Counted from the first letter of the stretch, positions 9,079 through 17,931 are shown. The stretch: 48,713 bases of DNA from Candidatus Gastranaerophilales bacterium (GCA_944325585.1 CALVAS010000004.1:1-48713); one strand, 5' to 3'. The notes: a model not told the origin generated them from the letters alone. A program made the numbers and translations.

Positions 9079-9110
9079 AAGGCGCCGGCCGGCAGGCCGG
9101 CGCCTTTTGT
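9079..9110. terminator. GC-rich perfect hairpin between hemW and fliR
   Basis: A 12-bp stem, AAGGCGCCGGCC (9079-9090) and GGCCGGCGCCTT (9095-9106), has a 4-nt loop. It follows fliR on the minus strand, where TTAATTAATT comes next, and probably ends the flagellar operon. It is unusually GC-rich for this DNA. Confidence 0.7.
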
Positions 9111-9111
9111 C

Positions 9112-9894
9112 TTAAAATATATTTGCGTAAGTTATAAAGTAATCGGATATAACATTCAAAAGCATGGGCAGAATCCAAACCATAATAGCCGCACCGAAAA
9201 CAGGTTTAAAAAGAAAACTTAATTGAAAAACGTTAACCTGCGGGGCTGTTTTTGAAATTACGCCTAATATAATATCCTGCCCCAGTGTTGCAAGCAGAAC
9301 CGGTGATGCGATTTGCAATCCCATAAAAAGAACGTTTGAACTCATTTTGATTAAATAATCCATATTAACGAGTTCTTTAAGTGGAACAGAGGTTGCAAAG
9401 AGCGGAAAAATTTCAAAACTTCTTAAGAGCGCTCTGATTAGCCAGTAAACCCCACCGACATGCATAAAAATTAAAACACCGAGCAATGCCATTATTCTTG
9501 TTAAAATCGAAACCTGACTTGATGTTGTCGGGTCAAGAACCATGGCTGAAGAAAGTCCCATTTGCATATTTATCATATCAGCGCCAGCATCAACCGCAAG
9601 CAGAATAAGCTGTGCAAGATAACCTATCATTGCTCCGACCGCAAAGTTTAAAAGAATTGATAAAACAAATGAATCCTGCGTGCCAGCAAGAGTCGCCGGA
9701 CTTAAAAACGGGGTTATGATTATTGTAAACAACAACGCAAGACAAATTTTTATCATCCCGGGAATTTCTTTTTTGTTAAAAACAGGCGCGAATCTGAAAA
9801 ATCCCATCAATCTTGCAAAGACATAAATCCCGGCTGCAAGAGATGCGTTTAACTGCGGAAACATTTTCATTAATTCAACATAAATCGTATCCAT
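9112..9894 (-). CDS. fliR: Flagellar biosynthesis protein FliR
   Basis: The 260-residue, highly hydrophobic protein is an export-gate subunit of the flagellar type III secretion system. Family features are the N-terminal FARLMGFFRFAPVFNKKEIP, then several membrane helices, the loop GADMINMQMGLSSAMVLDPT, and a C-terminal pair of helices. The length is normal for FliR. It starts 8 nt after the fliQ stop, with GGGGAGAT inside the end of fliQ as ribosome binding site. It is last in the order C-ring gene, fliO, fliP, fliQ, fliR, which is the usual flagellar order. flhB and flhA do not follow and must lie elsewhere if the organelle is complete. Confidence 0.93.
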   Translation of the reverse strand: MDTIYVELMKMFPQLNASLAAGIYVFARLMGFFRFAPVFNKKEIPGMIKICLALLFTIIITPFLSPATLAGTQDSFVLSILLNFAVGAMIGYLAQLILLAVDAGADMINMQMGLSSAMVLDPTTSSQVSILTRIMALLGVLIFMHVGGVYWLIRALLRSFEIFPLFATSVPLKELVNMDYLIKMSSNVLFMGLQIASPVLLATLGQDIILGVISKTAPQVNVFQLSFLFKPVFGAAIMVWILPMLLNVISDYFITYANIF

Positions 9895-9902
9895 TTAAGA
9901 AA

Positions 9903-10397
9903 TTATCTCCCCAGTATTGTTGTTGTTTCCGTAAAATCAGGCTGAGGATTCGGCATTCTGTTTGTACGCGAATCTTTCAGTCTTTCCTGATTATTTATAA
10001 ACGGAATTTGTCCCGGATGGCGCATTATATAATCAATGTCGCCGGTATGATTATTAAATCTGTTTTTAAATTCGCCCTGAAAAGGTACAGTGTATTTATA
10101 ATAGTCGCCTGACAGAACATAACTGTCGTTTTTGGATACTCCGTTAAATGCAAGCGCCATTCCTTCGTAAAAAAGATTGGTGAGCATTCTGATGAATCCG
10201 AAGCCGCCGATAATAATTACAAGAAAGACCGCAAGAATTTTCGGGGCTGCCGCAATTGTTTGTTCCTGAACCTGCGTAACCGCCTGCAAAATACCGACAA
10301 TAAGACCGATTCCTGCTGCGACAAGTACACACGGCATTGATATCGCAAGCATAACGATAAATCCTTTTGACAAATATTCTGCTAAAACTTCCATCAT
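9903..10397 (-). CDS. fliQ: Flagellar biosynthesis protein FliQ with unusual C-terminal extension
   Basis: The first about 88 residues are a standard FliQ with two membrane helices and the family core VGILQAVTQVQEQTIAAAPK. FliQ normally ends there. This protein continues for about 75 polar residues ending in DFTETTTILGR, with no recognised motif. I place the start at the ATG at 10397, 22 nt after the fliP stop and behind AAGGAAA; the open frame extends further upstream into fliP, but the longer start would add residues unlike FliQ. The extension could face the cytoplasm and contact FlhA/FlhB or the C-ring. Function of the core is secure; the tail is unknown. Confidence 0.9.
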   Translation of the reverse strand: MMEVLAEYLSKGFIVMLAISMPCVLVAAGIGLIVGILQAVTQVQEQTIAAAPKILAVFLVIIIGGFGFIRMLTNLFYEGMALAFNGVSKNDSYVLSGDYYKYTVPFQGEFKNRFNNHTGDIDYIMRHPGQIPFINNQERLKDSRTNRMPNPQPDFTETTTILGR

Positions 10398-10419
10398 AAT
10401 GAGTTTTTCCTTATTTTTA

Positions 10420-11058
10420 TCAGTTGTAACTTGTGACAAGCCCCTGAACAATCAGCGCCCAGCCGTCTACTGCAATAAAGATAAGCAGTTTAAACGGCAG
10501 TGAAATAATTGTCGGCGAGAGCATGAACATACCGAGTGCAAGAAGAATGTTTGCAACAACAAGGTCTAGCACAATAAACGGTACAAATATAATAAAACCG
10601 ATTTCAAAAGCTGTTTTCAATTCGCTTATGATAAAGGCCGGCGCTACCTGCCATATTGTTATTTCCTCAGGCGATTTGGGCGGAGTTTTTTGCGAAAGTT
10701 CGACAAAAAATGCAAGATCGGTTTCCCTCGTCTGTTTCATCATAAATTCTTTTAAAGGTTTTGAGCCTTCACTAATGGCCTCAACAATGTTTTGATTTTG
10801 TTTGTAAGGCACACTTCCCATCTCATACATTCTTTGAAAAGTTGAGCCCATTGTAAAAAATGTCAAAATCATTGACAAACCTATAATTACAATAGAAGGC
10901 GGCACCTGCTGCGTTCCCATTGCTGTTTTAAGCATAGAAAATACAACTACAAATCTCAAAAAACTTGTCATACAGCAAAAAACAAACGGCAAAAGCGAAA
11001 ATACCGTCATTACGATAAGCATTTGAATTATAGGATTTAAATCTTTTATGGCATCCAT
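10420..11058 (-). CDS. fliP: Flagellar biosynthesis protein FliP
   Basis: The 212-residue membrane protein carries the FliP signature: MTSFLRFVVVFSMLKTAMGT followed by QQVPP, and later the FLPF-like end FKLLIFIAVDGWALIVQGLV. FliP forms the export gate core with FliQ and FliR. Many FliP proteins (about 245 residues) have a cleaved signal peptide; here the N-terminus MDAIKDLNPIIQMLIVMTVF has none, so it is the short, uncleaved form. It starts 4 nt after fliO, with AAAGGAAT as ribosome binding site. Confidence 0.95.
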   Translation of the reverse strand: MDAIKDLNPIIQMLIVMTVFSLLPFVFCCMTSFLRFVVVFSMLKTAMGTQQVPPSIVIIGLSMILTFFTMGSTFQRMYEMGSVPYKQNQNIVEAISEGSKPLKEFMMKQTRETDLAFFVELSQKTPPKSPEEITIWQVAPAFIISELKTAFEIGFIIFVPFIVLDLVVANILLALGMFMLSPTIISLPFKLLIFIAVDGWALIVQGLVTSYN

Positions 11059-11062
11059 AAAT

Positions 11063-11554
11063 TTATTCCTTTACTTTTGAAATCATGCTTTTAATAACAT
11101 TGCCTGATTTTTTGCCGGATTTTTTTTGAGGGAAATCCACAATCTGCGGTAAATCATCAATCCCTTTAAAATTTGTGTTTTCTTTAAAAACTTCTTGCTT
11201 TACAACGTGAGTTTCCGCCGGTGGAATTTCATAATTATTCAGCTTCTGGGGCTGAATCTGAACCTGCCGGAGCTGGGAAGCAAATTCTGAATTTTGCTCG
11301 GAACTTTCCGCAAGTTTTGAAATAAGAGAAGTTTTGTCGGCATCTCCCGCAACAAGAAATTTTTCTTTGCCTGCGCGTATCACATAAAGAGTTTTTCTGG
11401 GGCCTAAAGATAATGTGTCTTCCACATTCAAAAATTTTGAATTTTTGGAATACATGCCGCCGTCTGCAAATTTTTTATATACAAACAGTGCGAAAAATAT
11501 AAGTCCGCACATTGCCATTGTATAAACCGTAAAATTTAAAATATAACTTCCCAT
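11063..11554 (-). CDS. fliO: FliO-like flagellar export assembly protein
   Basis: The 163-residue protein has one N-terminal membrane helix (TVYTMAMCGLIFFALFVYKK) and a cytoplasmic segment, LNVEDTLSLGPRKTLYVIRA, that matches the FliO pattern (small beta domain with GPRK/VxAGKEKFLVA). FliO helps FliP assemble. The tail (residues 90-163) is polar and basic with no motif. It lies between the C-ring gene and fliP, the classic place for fliO, and its presence supports a flagellar rather than a virulence type III system. The ribosome binding site is AAGGGG. Confidence 0.85.
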   Translation of the reverse strand: MGSYILNFTVYTMAMCGLIFFALFVYKKFADGGMYSKNSKFLNVEDTLSLGPRKTLYVIRAGKEKFLVAGDADKTSLISKLAESSEQNSEFASQLRQVQIQPQKLNNYEIPPAETHVVKQEVFKENTNFKGIDDLPQIVDFPQKKSGKKSGNVIKSMISKVKE

Positions 11555-11583
11555 TATTACCCCTTAAATTTAATTAAGTAAAA

Positions 11584-12804
11584 TTAAATATCTTCATCTT
11601 CCAGCTCAAAATCGCTGTAATCAAACTCTTCTTCTTCATTTGCCTGCGGTTCCGGCATAGGCATGGGTTCATCATGACCTGCGGACTGTGCTGCGGGCAT
11701 CGGTTCATTGTAATTTTGCTGCGGCATTGCGGCTTGAGATTGCTGCATTGACTGCATGTCTTCAACCGCCTGTTGTCCGCCCTGAACTATATCAGAAATC
11801 TTTACTCCGTATCTGTCATTTATAATTACAAGTTCACCGTGTCCGATAACTTTGTTTTCAACACGGAGCGTAACTTTGTTATCATATAAGGCCGCAATAT
11901 CCACAACAAGCCCCTGTTCTATTCGTTTCAAATTGCCGAGAGTAATCTTTACGGGATCAAATTCGGCGTACATGTCGACTTCAATACTATCCCATAAATT
12001 TGTATTTTCGGTATTTTCGCTCATTTTATCTCCTCCGTCCGCATCCAGCGGATATTCAAGTCCCATATTTGGGTTAATTTTAAAATCTTTTTCGTAGTCA
12101 TTAAGTATAAATTTAAGAGTGTCGGTTTGGCTGTTTTCAAGAACAATAATATCTTCCGGCTCAAGCCCTTTCATTTCTTTGACCGTAAATCTTGTTGAAC
12201 CGATTTGAATTTTTGCTTGAATAGGGCACTCATAGAAGTCTGAAAATTCAAATTTATCCTCTTTAACAACAACTTTATTAGCCTCAAGTCTCACCGAGGG
12301 CAGTGAAATAATAAACTTGCCGACGTTTCCGTCTTCTTTGTTTTTGACTATAAAGGTCAGATGTATCATGTCAAAGTTTGTGCGTTTAATATTTACAACC
12401 GGGGTCGGGGTGAGGAATTTAGCCATAATCCTAAACATATAATCATTAAACGCAGTTAACACTTCACCTTCAAGGTCAGTCATTCTGTTAATATTAAAAC
12501 TTCTGTTCGGGCGTCCGAGTGCTTTTTCAAGAAGCATACCGACTGTTTTGTCGGATATTCTGAAAAACATATCATAAAGTTTGTCAATTCTTATTTTAGT
12601 TACAAAGTAAGATTCTTTAGTCATCAAAAGATTAATGTTTTTGCTGACCGCAATCAGTTCAAAACGGAATCCGGGCAGAAAAAAGCCGTCAAGAGACTTT
12701 TGGCCGGCAATCGGAAAAACTTTTTTAAACCAGTCATATTCTTCATACAAATTATCGGTTACAGGTATTTTGGTATGTTCAAGCGCCTTTAAAATATTTT
12801 CCAT
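11584..12804 (-). CDS. FliM/FliN/YscQ-type flagellar switch (C-ring) protein with two SPOA-like domains
   Basis: The 406-residue protein has an N-terminal half resembling a degenerate FliM/CheC-like middle domain (about 40-185). Two SPOA-like beta domains follow: about 185-250 (CPIQAKIQIGSTRFTVKEMK, then GLEPEDIIVL) and about 270-345 (VDMYAEFDPVKITLGNLKRI, ending VIINDRYGVKISDIV). The tail is rich in Gln, Met and acidic residues. The second domain is FliN-like, so the protein looks like FliM and FliN duties in one chain. The CheC/FliY phosphatase motif is not intact: D-x3-E is present, but the Asn is displaced. No FliM N-terminal CheY-binding peptide is evident. It is the first gene of the flagellar operon. 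Whether a separate fliM exists elsewhere is unknown. Confidence 0.8.
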   Translation of the reverse strand: MENILKALEHTKIPVTDNLYEEYDWFKKVFPIAGQKSLDGFFLPGFRFELIAVSKNINLLMTKESYFVTKIRIDKLYDMFFRISDKTVGMLLEKALGRPNRSFNINRMTDLEGEVLTAFNDYMFRIMAKFLTPTPVVNIKRTNFDMIHLTFIVKNKEDGNVGKFIISLPSVRLEANKVVVKEDKFEFSDFYECPIQAKIQIGSTRFTVKEMKGLEPEDIIVLENSQTDTLKFILNDYEKDFKINPNMGLEYPLDADGGDKMSENTENTNLWDSIEVDMYAEFDPVKITLGNLKRIEQGLVVDIAALYDNKVTLRVENKVIGHGELVIINDRYGVKISDIVQGGQQAVEDMQSMQQSQAAMPQQNYNEPMPAAQSAGHDEPMPMPEPQANEEEEFDYSDFELEDEDI

Positions 12805-12848
12805 TCTTACGGCTGTTCCTCTTAAGATGTATAATTTCCCTCAAATAC

Positions 12849-12878
12849 AGTATAATATTTTTTTTCACTACATTTCAA
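12849..12878 (-). promoter_or_regulatory. Predicted promoter of the flagellar operon
   Basis: On the minus strand TTGAAA (12873-12878) is followed after 18 bp by TATACT (12849-12854). The leader to the ATG at 12804 would be about 38 nt. It is a sigma-70-type match, not a sigma-28 or sigma-54 pattern. Confidence 0.45.
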
Positions 12879-12928
12879 CTTTGTAATGTATTTTAATGAA
12901 ATTAAAAGGAATGGCAACAAAAAAATAT

Positions 12929-14107
12929 TTATAACCTTGACTTAACAAAATCCGCGATATCGCAGGCATCAATCGTTCCGATTACAATTTCAAAATCAAG
13001 ACCTGCGGATTTGATTGCTGCATCAAGCTCTTTTTTCATATGAGCAAGAAGTCCGGGGATTATAATTTTGCGGTTTTTGACTTTTTCTGAAAAATTTGTT
13101 TTCTTAAGCATTTGAACAACTGTTTTTGCAGTGAATTTTTCGGCTGACCATGCGGTCAGAACACTCATTCCGTCGGCCGGAATTACAATCAAATAAGATG
13201 AAGTTTTCAGATTTTCCAACTCGTTTGCGACCGCGAAAAATGTGAGAGCAAAGTTTGTTGTCAGAAAAATCAGAGAATTTTCTGAGGGTTCGTTAAATTC
13301 ATAAATTTTCGATTCAACTTTTAACGGTTTTTGCGGATCCGTAAAAATGTTTTCTCTCAGTGTCATAAGAGAAGAAAACATCGCCTCGTTAAAATCTTCA
13401 AAAATAATCATATTTGCATATTTACAAATATAAAATGCCGCTTTGGCACAGAGTTCGTTTATTTTTTCGGAATGCGCCAACTTTGCAAAATGAACACAAA
13501 CAGGGGCTGAATAGTTTTCGTCTTTTTCTTTAATTGCTTTTTCCCGTATAAATTTTAACTCGTTTGCGGTTTTGGTAAACTTTTCATCTTCAATAATTTT
13601 TATCGGAAGTTTTTGAAAATCTTCCAAATAAATTACTCTATTGCTATGCTCCGCGTCAATTTCTGCGGGCGAAAAATTCGTTTTTTGCTGAAGTATTTGT
13701 GAATTTTTCAAAATAATTAAATCAACTTTTTTTGTTTTATTTAAAATGCAAATTTCAAAGTTTTTGACGCGTTCAAATTTTTTTTCAAAATCAGGTGCGG
13801 CGCAGTCAAGCAAAACGCATAATGCTGTGGGATTCAGAAAGGTTTTTTCGTGTCTGAATAAAACATTTTCTCCGCCTGTTTTCAGACCCTTAATTTCAAC
13901 AGTTTTCTGCGCAAGTTTTTGTGATTTTTGATAAATATTTTTCAACTCATCCGGAACATGTTTGCAGTTTTCAATTTTTGTATTTCCCTTTGCAAGTTTT
14001 AGTGCAAAAGCCATGCACGTCGGGCATCCGCATTCTTTGCAATTTGCATCCGCTGACTTTTTTGCGGCGGGAAGGTATTTAAAAATCTGTAAACCTGAAA
14101 GTTCCAT
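12929..14107 (-). CDS. Corrinoid iron-sulfur protein large (gamma) subunit, AcsC/CdhE-like
   Basis: In the Wood-Ljungdahl pathway this subunit holds a 4Fe-4S cluster and, with the delta subunit, a cobamide that carries methyl groups to acetyl-CoA synthase. With the ATG at 14107 as start (AAAGGA upstream), the cluster motif is C23-x2-C26-x4-C31-x16-C48, exactly the family spacing. The C-terminal part (TAWSAEKFTAKTVVQMLKK and NRKIIIPGLLAHMKKEL) matches the corrinoid-binding end, including the IPG strand. Its 392 residues are shorter than the usual about 445, with a divergent middle. It starts one base after the delta-subunit stop. No CO dehydrogenase, acetyl-CoA synthase or methyltransferase gene is in the window, so its methyl acceptor is unknown. 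Confidence 0.82.
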   Translation of the reverse strand: MELSGLQIFKYLPAAKKSADANCKECGCPTCMAFALKLAKGNTKIENCKHVPDELKNIYQKSQKLAQKTVEIKGLKTGGENVLFRHEKTFLNPTALCVLLDCAAPDFEKKFERVKNFEICILNKTKKVDLIILKNSQILQQKTNFSPAEIDAEHSNRVIYLEDFQKLPIKIIEDEKFTKTANELKFIREKAIKEKDENYSAPVCVHFAKLAHSEKINELCAKAAFYICKYANMIIFEDFNEAMFSSLMTLRENIFTDPQKPLKVESKIYEFNEPSENSLIFLTTNFALTFFAVANELENLKTSSYLIVIPADGMSVLTAWSAEKFTAKTVVQMLKKTNFSEKVKNRKIIIPGLLAHMKKELDAAIKSAGLDFEIVIGTIDACDIADFVKSRL

Positions 14108-14108
14108 A

Positions 14109-14999
14109 TTATTCAAGTCCTTTCATTATTTTTAAAGTTTCGGGATGATTGATTACGATTAAGTCGGCTCCTGCTGCCCTAACCGCGCTTGCCGCTGCAA
14201 TTTCAAACATAACAATTCTTTCATTCAAACTTCCCCAGCTTTTTGAAAAGTCCGTTGATTTTGTCTCTTTTGTTTTAAGTGCTTCTTCGCAGGCAAATGA
14301 AATTATCGGTGCGGATAAATATTTATCTTTATTTTCCTCAAGTTTAATTTTTTCGATTATGCTGTAACCGTATTCAAATCCGTAACCCAGTCCTCCGATA
14401 TCAGTATCAATGATTATTTTATCAAGCGGCTGACCCAAATCATGAGATAAAATATTAATTTCTTTTGCAAGATTTATGTCAATGGGCGAGCGAAGAACAA
14501 TATAGTGTTTTTCTTTTGTAAAAGGCACAATTGTTTTATACGTATTTTCATTTGCTGAAGCTATTATAGCTTCGCGGTCAAGAGTTTTTGCAAGTTCAGG
14601 CAAAAGAAGTTTATCAAGTTCGTCATTGCCGGCTCCACGTATCATAAGAGGTTTTCTGATAAAGGGAAGAAGGTTTTGTAAAATTTCAACAGCTCTTTTT
14701 TTATCATTTTCTTTTTCGATATTAAATTTTAATCCCAGAATATCGGGTTCAAGATTTTCCGCGGCTGTCACAAGATGTTTGCGGATTTCGTCATCTCCGG
14801 CGCCCGCGCCGTGTTTGATGCCTTCTGAATTTTTTGCTCCTGCGCGGGCGCCGGAGCAATATTCCCGCATAAAAGGAAATCCGTTTTCAAGATTGAAAAT
14901 CGGAAGTTCCAAAATGTATAAAGAATTTATCGGAAAACCTCCCGCCTTCAGGCTTGGAAGGTTTTCCGATAAAGTTTTGTTAACAAGTTTGTCTGTCAC
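14109..14999 (-). CDS. Corrinoid iron-sulfur protein small (delta) subunit, AcsD/CdhD-like
   Basis: The 296-residue protein has the family's TIM-barrel core: [34 protein letters not shown], the [20 protein letters not shown] strand-helix, [19 protein letters not shown], and the end [18 protein letters not shown]. All fit CdhD/AcsD, the subunit that pairs with the gamma subunit to hold the cobamide between them. The start is GTG at 14999, inside the last codons of ftsH (20-nt overlap, different frame); the next ATG would cut off 43 residues that include conserved-looking sequence. Overlap with ftsH and one-base spacing to the gamma subunit indicate translational coupling in one operon. Confidence 0.82.
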   Translation of the reverse strand: MTDKLVNKTLSENLPSLKAGGFPINSLYILELPIFNLENGFPFMREYCSGARAGAKNSEGIKHGAGAGDDEIRKHLVTAAENLEPDILGLKFNIEKENDKKRAVEILQNLLPFIRKPLMIRGAGNDELDKLLLPELAKTLDREAIIASANENTYKTIVPFTKEKHYIVLRSPIDINLAKEINILSHDLGQPLDKIIIDTDIGGLGYGFEYGYSIIEKIKLEENKDKYLSAPIISFACEEALKTKETKSTDFSKSWGSLNERIVMFEIAAASAVRAAGADLIVINHPETLKIMKGLE

Positions 15000-16875
15000 G
15001 TCTTACTTTTTCCATCAATTCGTTAAATTCTTTTTCATCCAGAGTTTCACGCTCCAAAAGATTCTTGGAAATATATTCAAGCATATCGCGGTTTTCGGTC
15101 AAAAGTCTTTTTGCGATTTCATATCTTTCATCAACAATCTTTTTAACTTCTTTGTCGATTTCCGCAGCGATTTCTTCTGAAAAGTCACGTTTCATTCCAA
15201 AGTCGCGTCCTAAAAATATGTTTTGTTCATTTTTGCCGTAAGCCATATTGCCCATTTTTTCGCTCATACCGTAAGCAGTTACCATATTCCGCGCCATTCT
15301 TGAAACTTTTTCCAAATCGTTGCTTGCACCTGTTGTAATTGAATCTTTGCCGTAAACGATTTCTTCCGCAACGCGTCCGCCTAGAGTCATTGTGATTGTG
15401 TCAAGAATTTGGGATTTTTTCATCGTCAAATGGTCTTTTTCCGGCAGAACCATAGTGATTCCAAGAGCCATTCCGCGAGGAATTATTGAAACTTTGTGAA
15501 GCGGGTCGCAGTTTTTAAGAAGTTTTGCAAGAAGTGCGTGTCCGACTTCATGATATGCCGTATTTTCTTTTTCTTCATCAGTTATTATTCTGCTTTTCTT
15601 TTCAGGCCCTGCCATAACTTTATCAATGGCTTCTTCAAGGTTGTCCATCGTGATAAGTTTTTGATCATGCCGTGCAGCAAGAAGTGCCGCTTCATTAAGA
15701 AGGTTTTGCAAATCAGCGCCTGAAAATCCCGGCGTGCGTTTGGCAAGAGTTTTAAGTTCCACATCTTTGTCAAGCGGTTTGTTCTTTGCATGAACTTCCA
15801 AAATCTGTTCACGGCCTAAAATGTCCGGCTTGTTGATAACAATTTGTCTGTCAAAACGTCCCGGACGAAGAAGTGCATTGTCCAAAATATCAGGTCTGTT
15901 TGTTGCCGCAATTACAATGATGTTTGTGTTTTCATCAAAACCGTCCATTTCAACCAGCAACTGGTTCAATGTTTGTTCGCGTTCATCATGTCCGCCGCCC
16001 ATTCCGGCTCCGCGCTGACGGCCTACCGCATCAATTTCATCAATAAAAATTATACACGGCTGATGCTTTTTGGCCTGATCAAAAAGGTCACGAACACGGC
16101 TTGCGCCGACACCGACAAACATTTCAACAAAATCGGAGCCGCTGATGGAGAAGAACGGAACACCGGCTTCTCCGGCAACTGCTTTTGCCATCAATGTTTT
16201 ACCTGTACCGGGGGCGCCGATTAAAAGTACGCCTTTCGGAATTTTTGCACCGAGTTTTATGTATTTGTCGCCGTTTTTCAAAAAGTCAACAATTTCTTCA
16301 AGTTCTTTTTTCTCTTCGTCAATTCCTGCAACATCTTTGAAGGTTGTTTTTACTTTGCTGTCAAGCATGAGTTTTGCCTTGCTTTTGCCGAAAGACATTG
16401 CCTGAGAACCGCCTGCCTGAATACTTTTTGCCGTTACGACAAGCAGGATTATAAATAAAAGCGGGAGCAGAAGTGAACCGATTATGCTCATAATCTGTGA
16501 GGATTCACTCGGCTTTTTAACGGCTATTTCTGCGTCTGAAGCCTCCAATTTTTTCATCAAATCCGGATCCGCAGGTGTTAAAACTTTGTATTGAACTGTC
16601 GGTGCCTGTTTTTCAAGCGGCATAAACGGATTTTGAGTAATTGCCGTTGTCTCGGTTTTGGTTTCTTTTTGTTTGGGCTGTTCTTTCGGCACTGCAATTA
16701 AAAAGTCGTCAGCTTTTTCTATTCTGCTGAACTCATTGTTGCTCAACTTTTCCAGAAAGTTTGAATACGAAAGTTCGCTTGTTTCCGTCACAGGTCCGCC
16801 TATAAATACTGATGCCGTAAAAATAATTACAACAATGGCAAGTATTATATATCCTGCAGATTGGCTTTTGTTCAT
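14980..16875 (-). CDS. ftsH: ATP-dependent zinc metalloprotease FtsH
   Basis: The 631-residue inner-membrane protease degrades unneeded or misfolded membrane and regulatory proteins. It has membrane helices near residues 8-25 and 128-148 flanking a periplasmic domain, Walker A GAPGTGKT near 225, Walker [13 protein letters not shown], the second region of homology ([20 protein letters not shown]), and the zinc site HEVGH near 442. Length and order are normal. The periplasmic part is long and Lys/Glu/Thr-rich. It is first in an operon with the two corrinoid iron-sulfur protein genes that overlap its 3' end. AGGGAG precedes the ATG. A 14-bp palindrome lies in its upstream region. Confidence 0.97.
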   Translation of the reverse strand: MNKSQSAGYIILAIVVIIFTASVFIGGPVTETSELSYSNFLEKLSNNEFSRIEKADDFLIAVPKEQPKQKETKTETTAITQNPFMPLEKQAPTVQYKVLTPADPDLMKKLEASDAEIAVKKPSESSQIMSIIGSLLLPLLFIILLVVTAKSIQAGGSQAMSFGKSKAKLMLDSKVKTTFKDVAGIDEEKKELEEIVDFLKNGDKYIKLGAKIPKGVLLIGAPGTGKTLMAKAVAGEAGVPFFSISGSDFVEMFVGVGASRVRDLFDQAKKHQPCIIFIDEIDAVGRQRGAGMGGGHDEREQTLNQLLVEMDGFDENTNIIVIAATNRPDILDNALLRPGRFDRQIVINKPDILGREQILEVHAKNKPLDKDVELKTLAKRTPGFSGADLQNLLNEAALLAARHDQKLITMDNLEEAIDKVMAGPEKKSRIITDEEKENTAYHEVGHALLAKLLKNCDPLHKVSIIPRGMALGITMVLPEKDHLTMKKSQILDTITMTLGGRVAEEIVYGKDSITTGASNDLEKVSRMARNMVTAYGMSEKMGNMAYGKNEQNIFLGRDFGMKRDFSEEIAAEIDKEVKKIVDERYEIAKRLLTENRDMLEYISKNLLERETLDEKEFNELMEKVRRDRQTC

Positions 16876-16915
16876 TAAATTCTCCCTCTAAATTCTACAC
16901 ATTTTCCATAAATTT

Positions 16916-16943
16916 ATTATACCGCAAAAATACTATATAGTAT
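16916..16943 (-). promoter_or_regulatory. Possible ftsH -10 box with adjacent 14-bp palindrome
   Basis: On the minus strand TATAAT sits at 16916-16921. The perfect palindrome ATACTATATAGTAT (16930-16943) covers the spacer and the edge of the expected -35 place, where only a weak hexamer is found. It could be an operator, or simply AT-rich symmetry. Confidence 0.35.
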
Positions 16944-17015
16944 AGAGTCATGTATAAAGGCATAAGGTAAAATTTGTAAAGATATGTTTTTATATTCTTA
17001 TTATTGCGCAACAAT

Positions 17016-17043
17016 TTGACTATTAAAGTTTTTATACTATAAA
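17016..17043 (+). promoter_or_regulatory. Predicted promoter of the 271-residue gene
   Basis: TTGACT (17016-17021), a 16-bp gap and TATAAA (17038-17043) would start transcription only a few bases before the ATG at 17054, i.e. an almost leaderless mRNA. An alternative -10 box TATACT (17033-17038) would give a leader of about 9 nt. Confidence 0.4.
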
Positions 17044-17053
17044 TAGGTAGTTT

Positions 17054-17869
17054 ATGGCTATAGAAAGTGTCAAAAAAACAAATAAGCAGGATTTAATTTT
17101 TTCCGCAGGCGCCGGCGTATGCGGCGGGCTTTTGTCTGCATCAGCGGGGGCATACAAGTTTTTTCAGAACGGAATCCCCTCGGATGTTTTTGTCAAGCAG
17201 GTGGAAAAAAATATTATAAATAAAACAGACAGGGAATCTGTTAAAACTATAAAAGCATTTCAGGAATACGAAAAAAATCTTGATAAAGCAAAATCTTTGG
17301 GGGATTTTGTTGATGCAAGTATTAATTTGAATTTAAAATATTACGATACATCTGATTTTACGGTTTTAAAAAGTATTGTTAAGCATAATTTGGTGCACGG
17401 AGAAGGGTTTAGCGAATCAGTTGTGCAAAATCCGAATTTGATGCTGGATTATCTTTTGGATATTAAAGGCTGCGAAAATATAGGCGAATTAAAGAATGTA
17501 ATGACTTCACAGTTAGATAAAACCTATCCCGGTTGGTCAATTGAACAAATAAGAGACAGCTTGAAAGCTGATTTAAACCATACAAAGCAGCAGCTGAATA
17601 TAGTTCATTTTGATGATGTTGCAAAAGCTGCGATTGGTTGTGCTTATGATGTCAAAAAAGAGAAATTTGTTTTTAATAAAGAAAATATTACAAAAGAAAT
17701 GTTTGATATTGTAAAAGGCACTGCGGAGAAGATGCAGTTTAAATCTGCTGCATTATATGGAGCCGTGGGAACTTTAATTGTCGGCGGTGCGACTTATTTG
17801 ATAATAAAACTCAGCGATTTATGCAGGGGAATTAAAAAAAGTAAAGTTCAAACTGACAAGAAGGTTTGA
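17054..17869 (+). CDS. Hypothetical membrane protein with hydrophobic segments at both ends
   Basis: The 271-residue protein has a glycine-rich N-terminal hydrophobic stretch (residues 15-38, LIFSAGAGVCGGLLSASAGA), a long polar, helical middle without a recognised motif, and a C-terminal transmembrane helix (AALYGAVGTLIVGGATYLII, about 233-256) ending in a basic tail. Architecture and composition resemble the 232- and 554-residue hypotheticals elsewhere in this window, suggesting a loose lineage family of helical, membrane-tethered proteins. There is only a weak ribosome binding site (AGGTAG), in keeping with the very short predicted leader. Function unknown. Confidence 0.65.
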   Translation: MAIESVKKTNKQDLIFSAGAGVCGGLLSASAGAYKFFQNGIPSDVFVKQVEKNIINKTDRESVKTIKAFQEYEKNLDKAKSLGDFVDASINLNLKYYDTSDFTVLKSIVKHNLVHGEGFSESVVQNPNLMLDYLLDIKGCENIGELKNVMTSQLDKTYPGWSIEQIRDSLKADLNHTKQQLNIVHFDDVAKAAIGCAYDVKKEKFVFNKENITKEMFDIVKGTAEKMQFKSAALYGAVGTLIVGGATYLIIKLSDLCRGIKKSKVQTDKKV

Positions 17870-17931
17870 AGGAAAAAAAAATTAATAAAGTTGCAGAAAA
17901 TTTAAAAATGTTACGTTTTGTAAATACTGAT

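Noticed and set aside
9112-12804. Virulence-type (non-flagellar) type III secretion cluster
   Set aside because: Presence of fliO, the gene order and flagellar-type FliP/FliQ/FliR cores favour a flagellum; no secretin, needle or effector genes are here.
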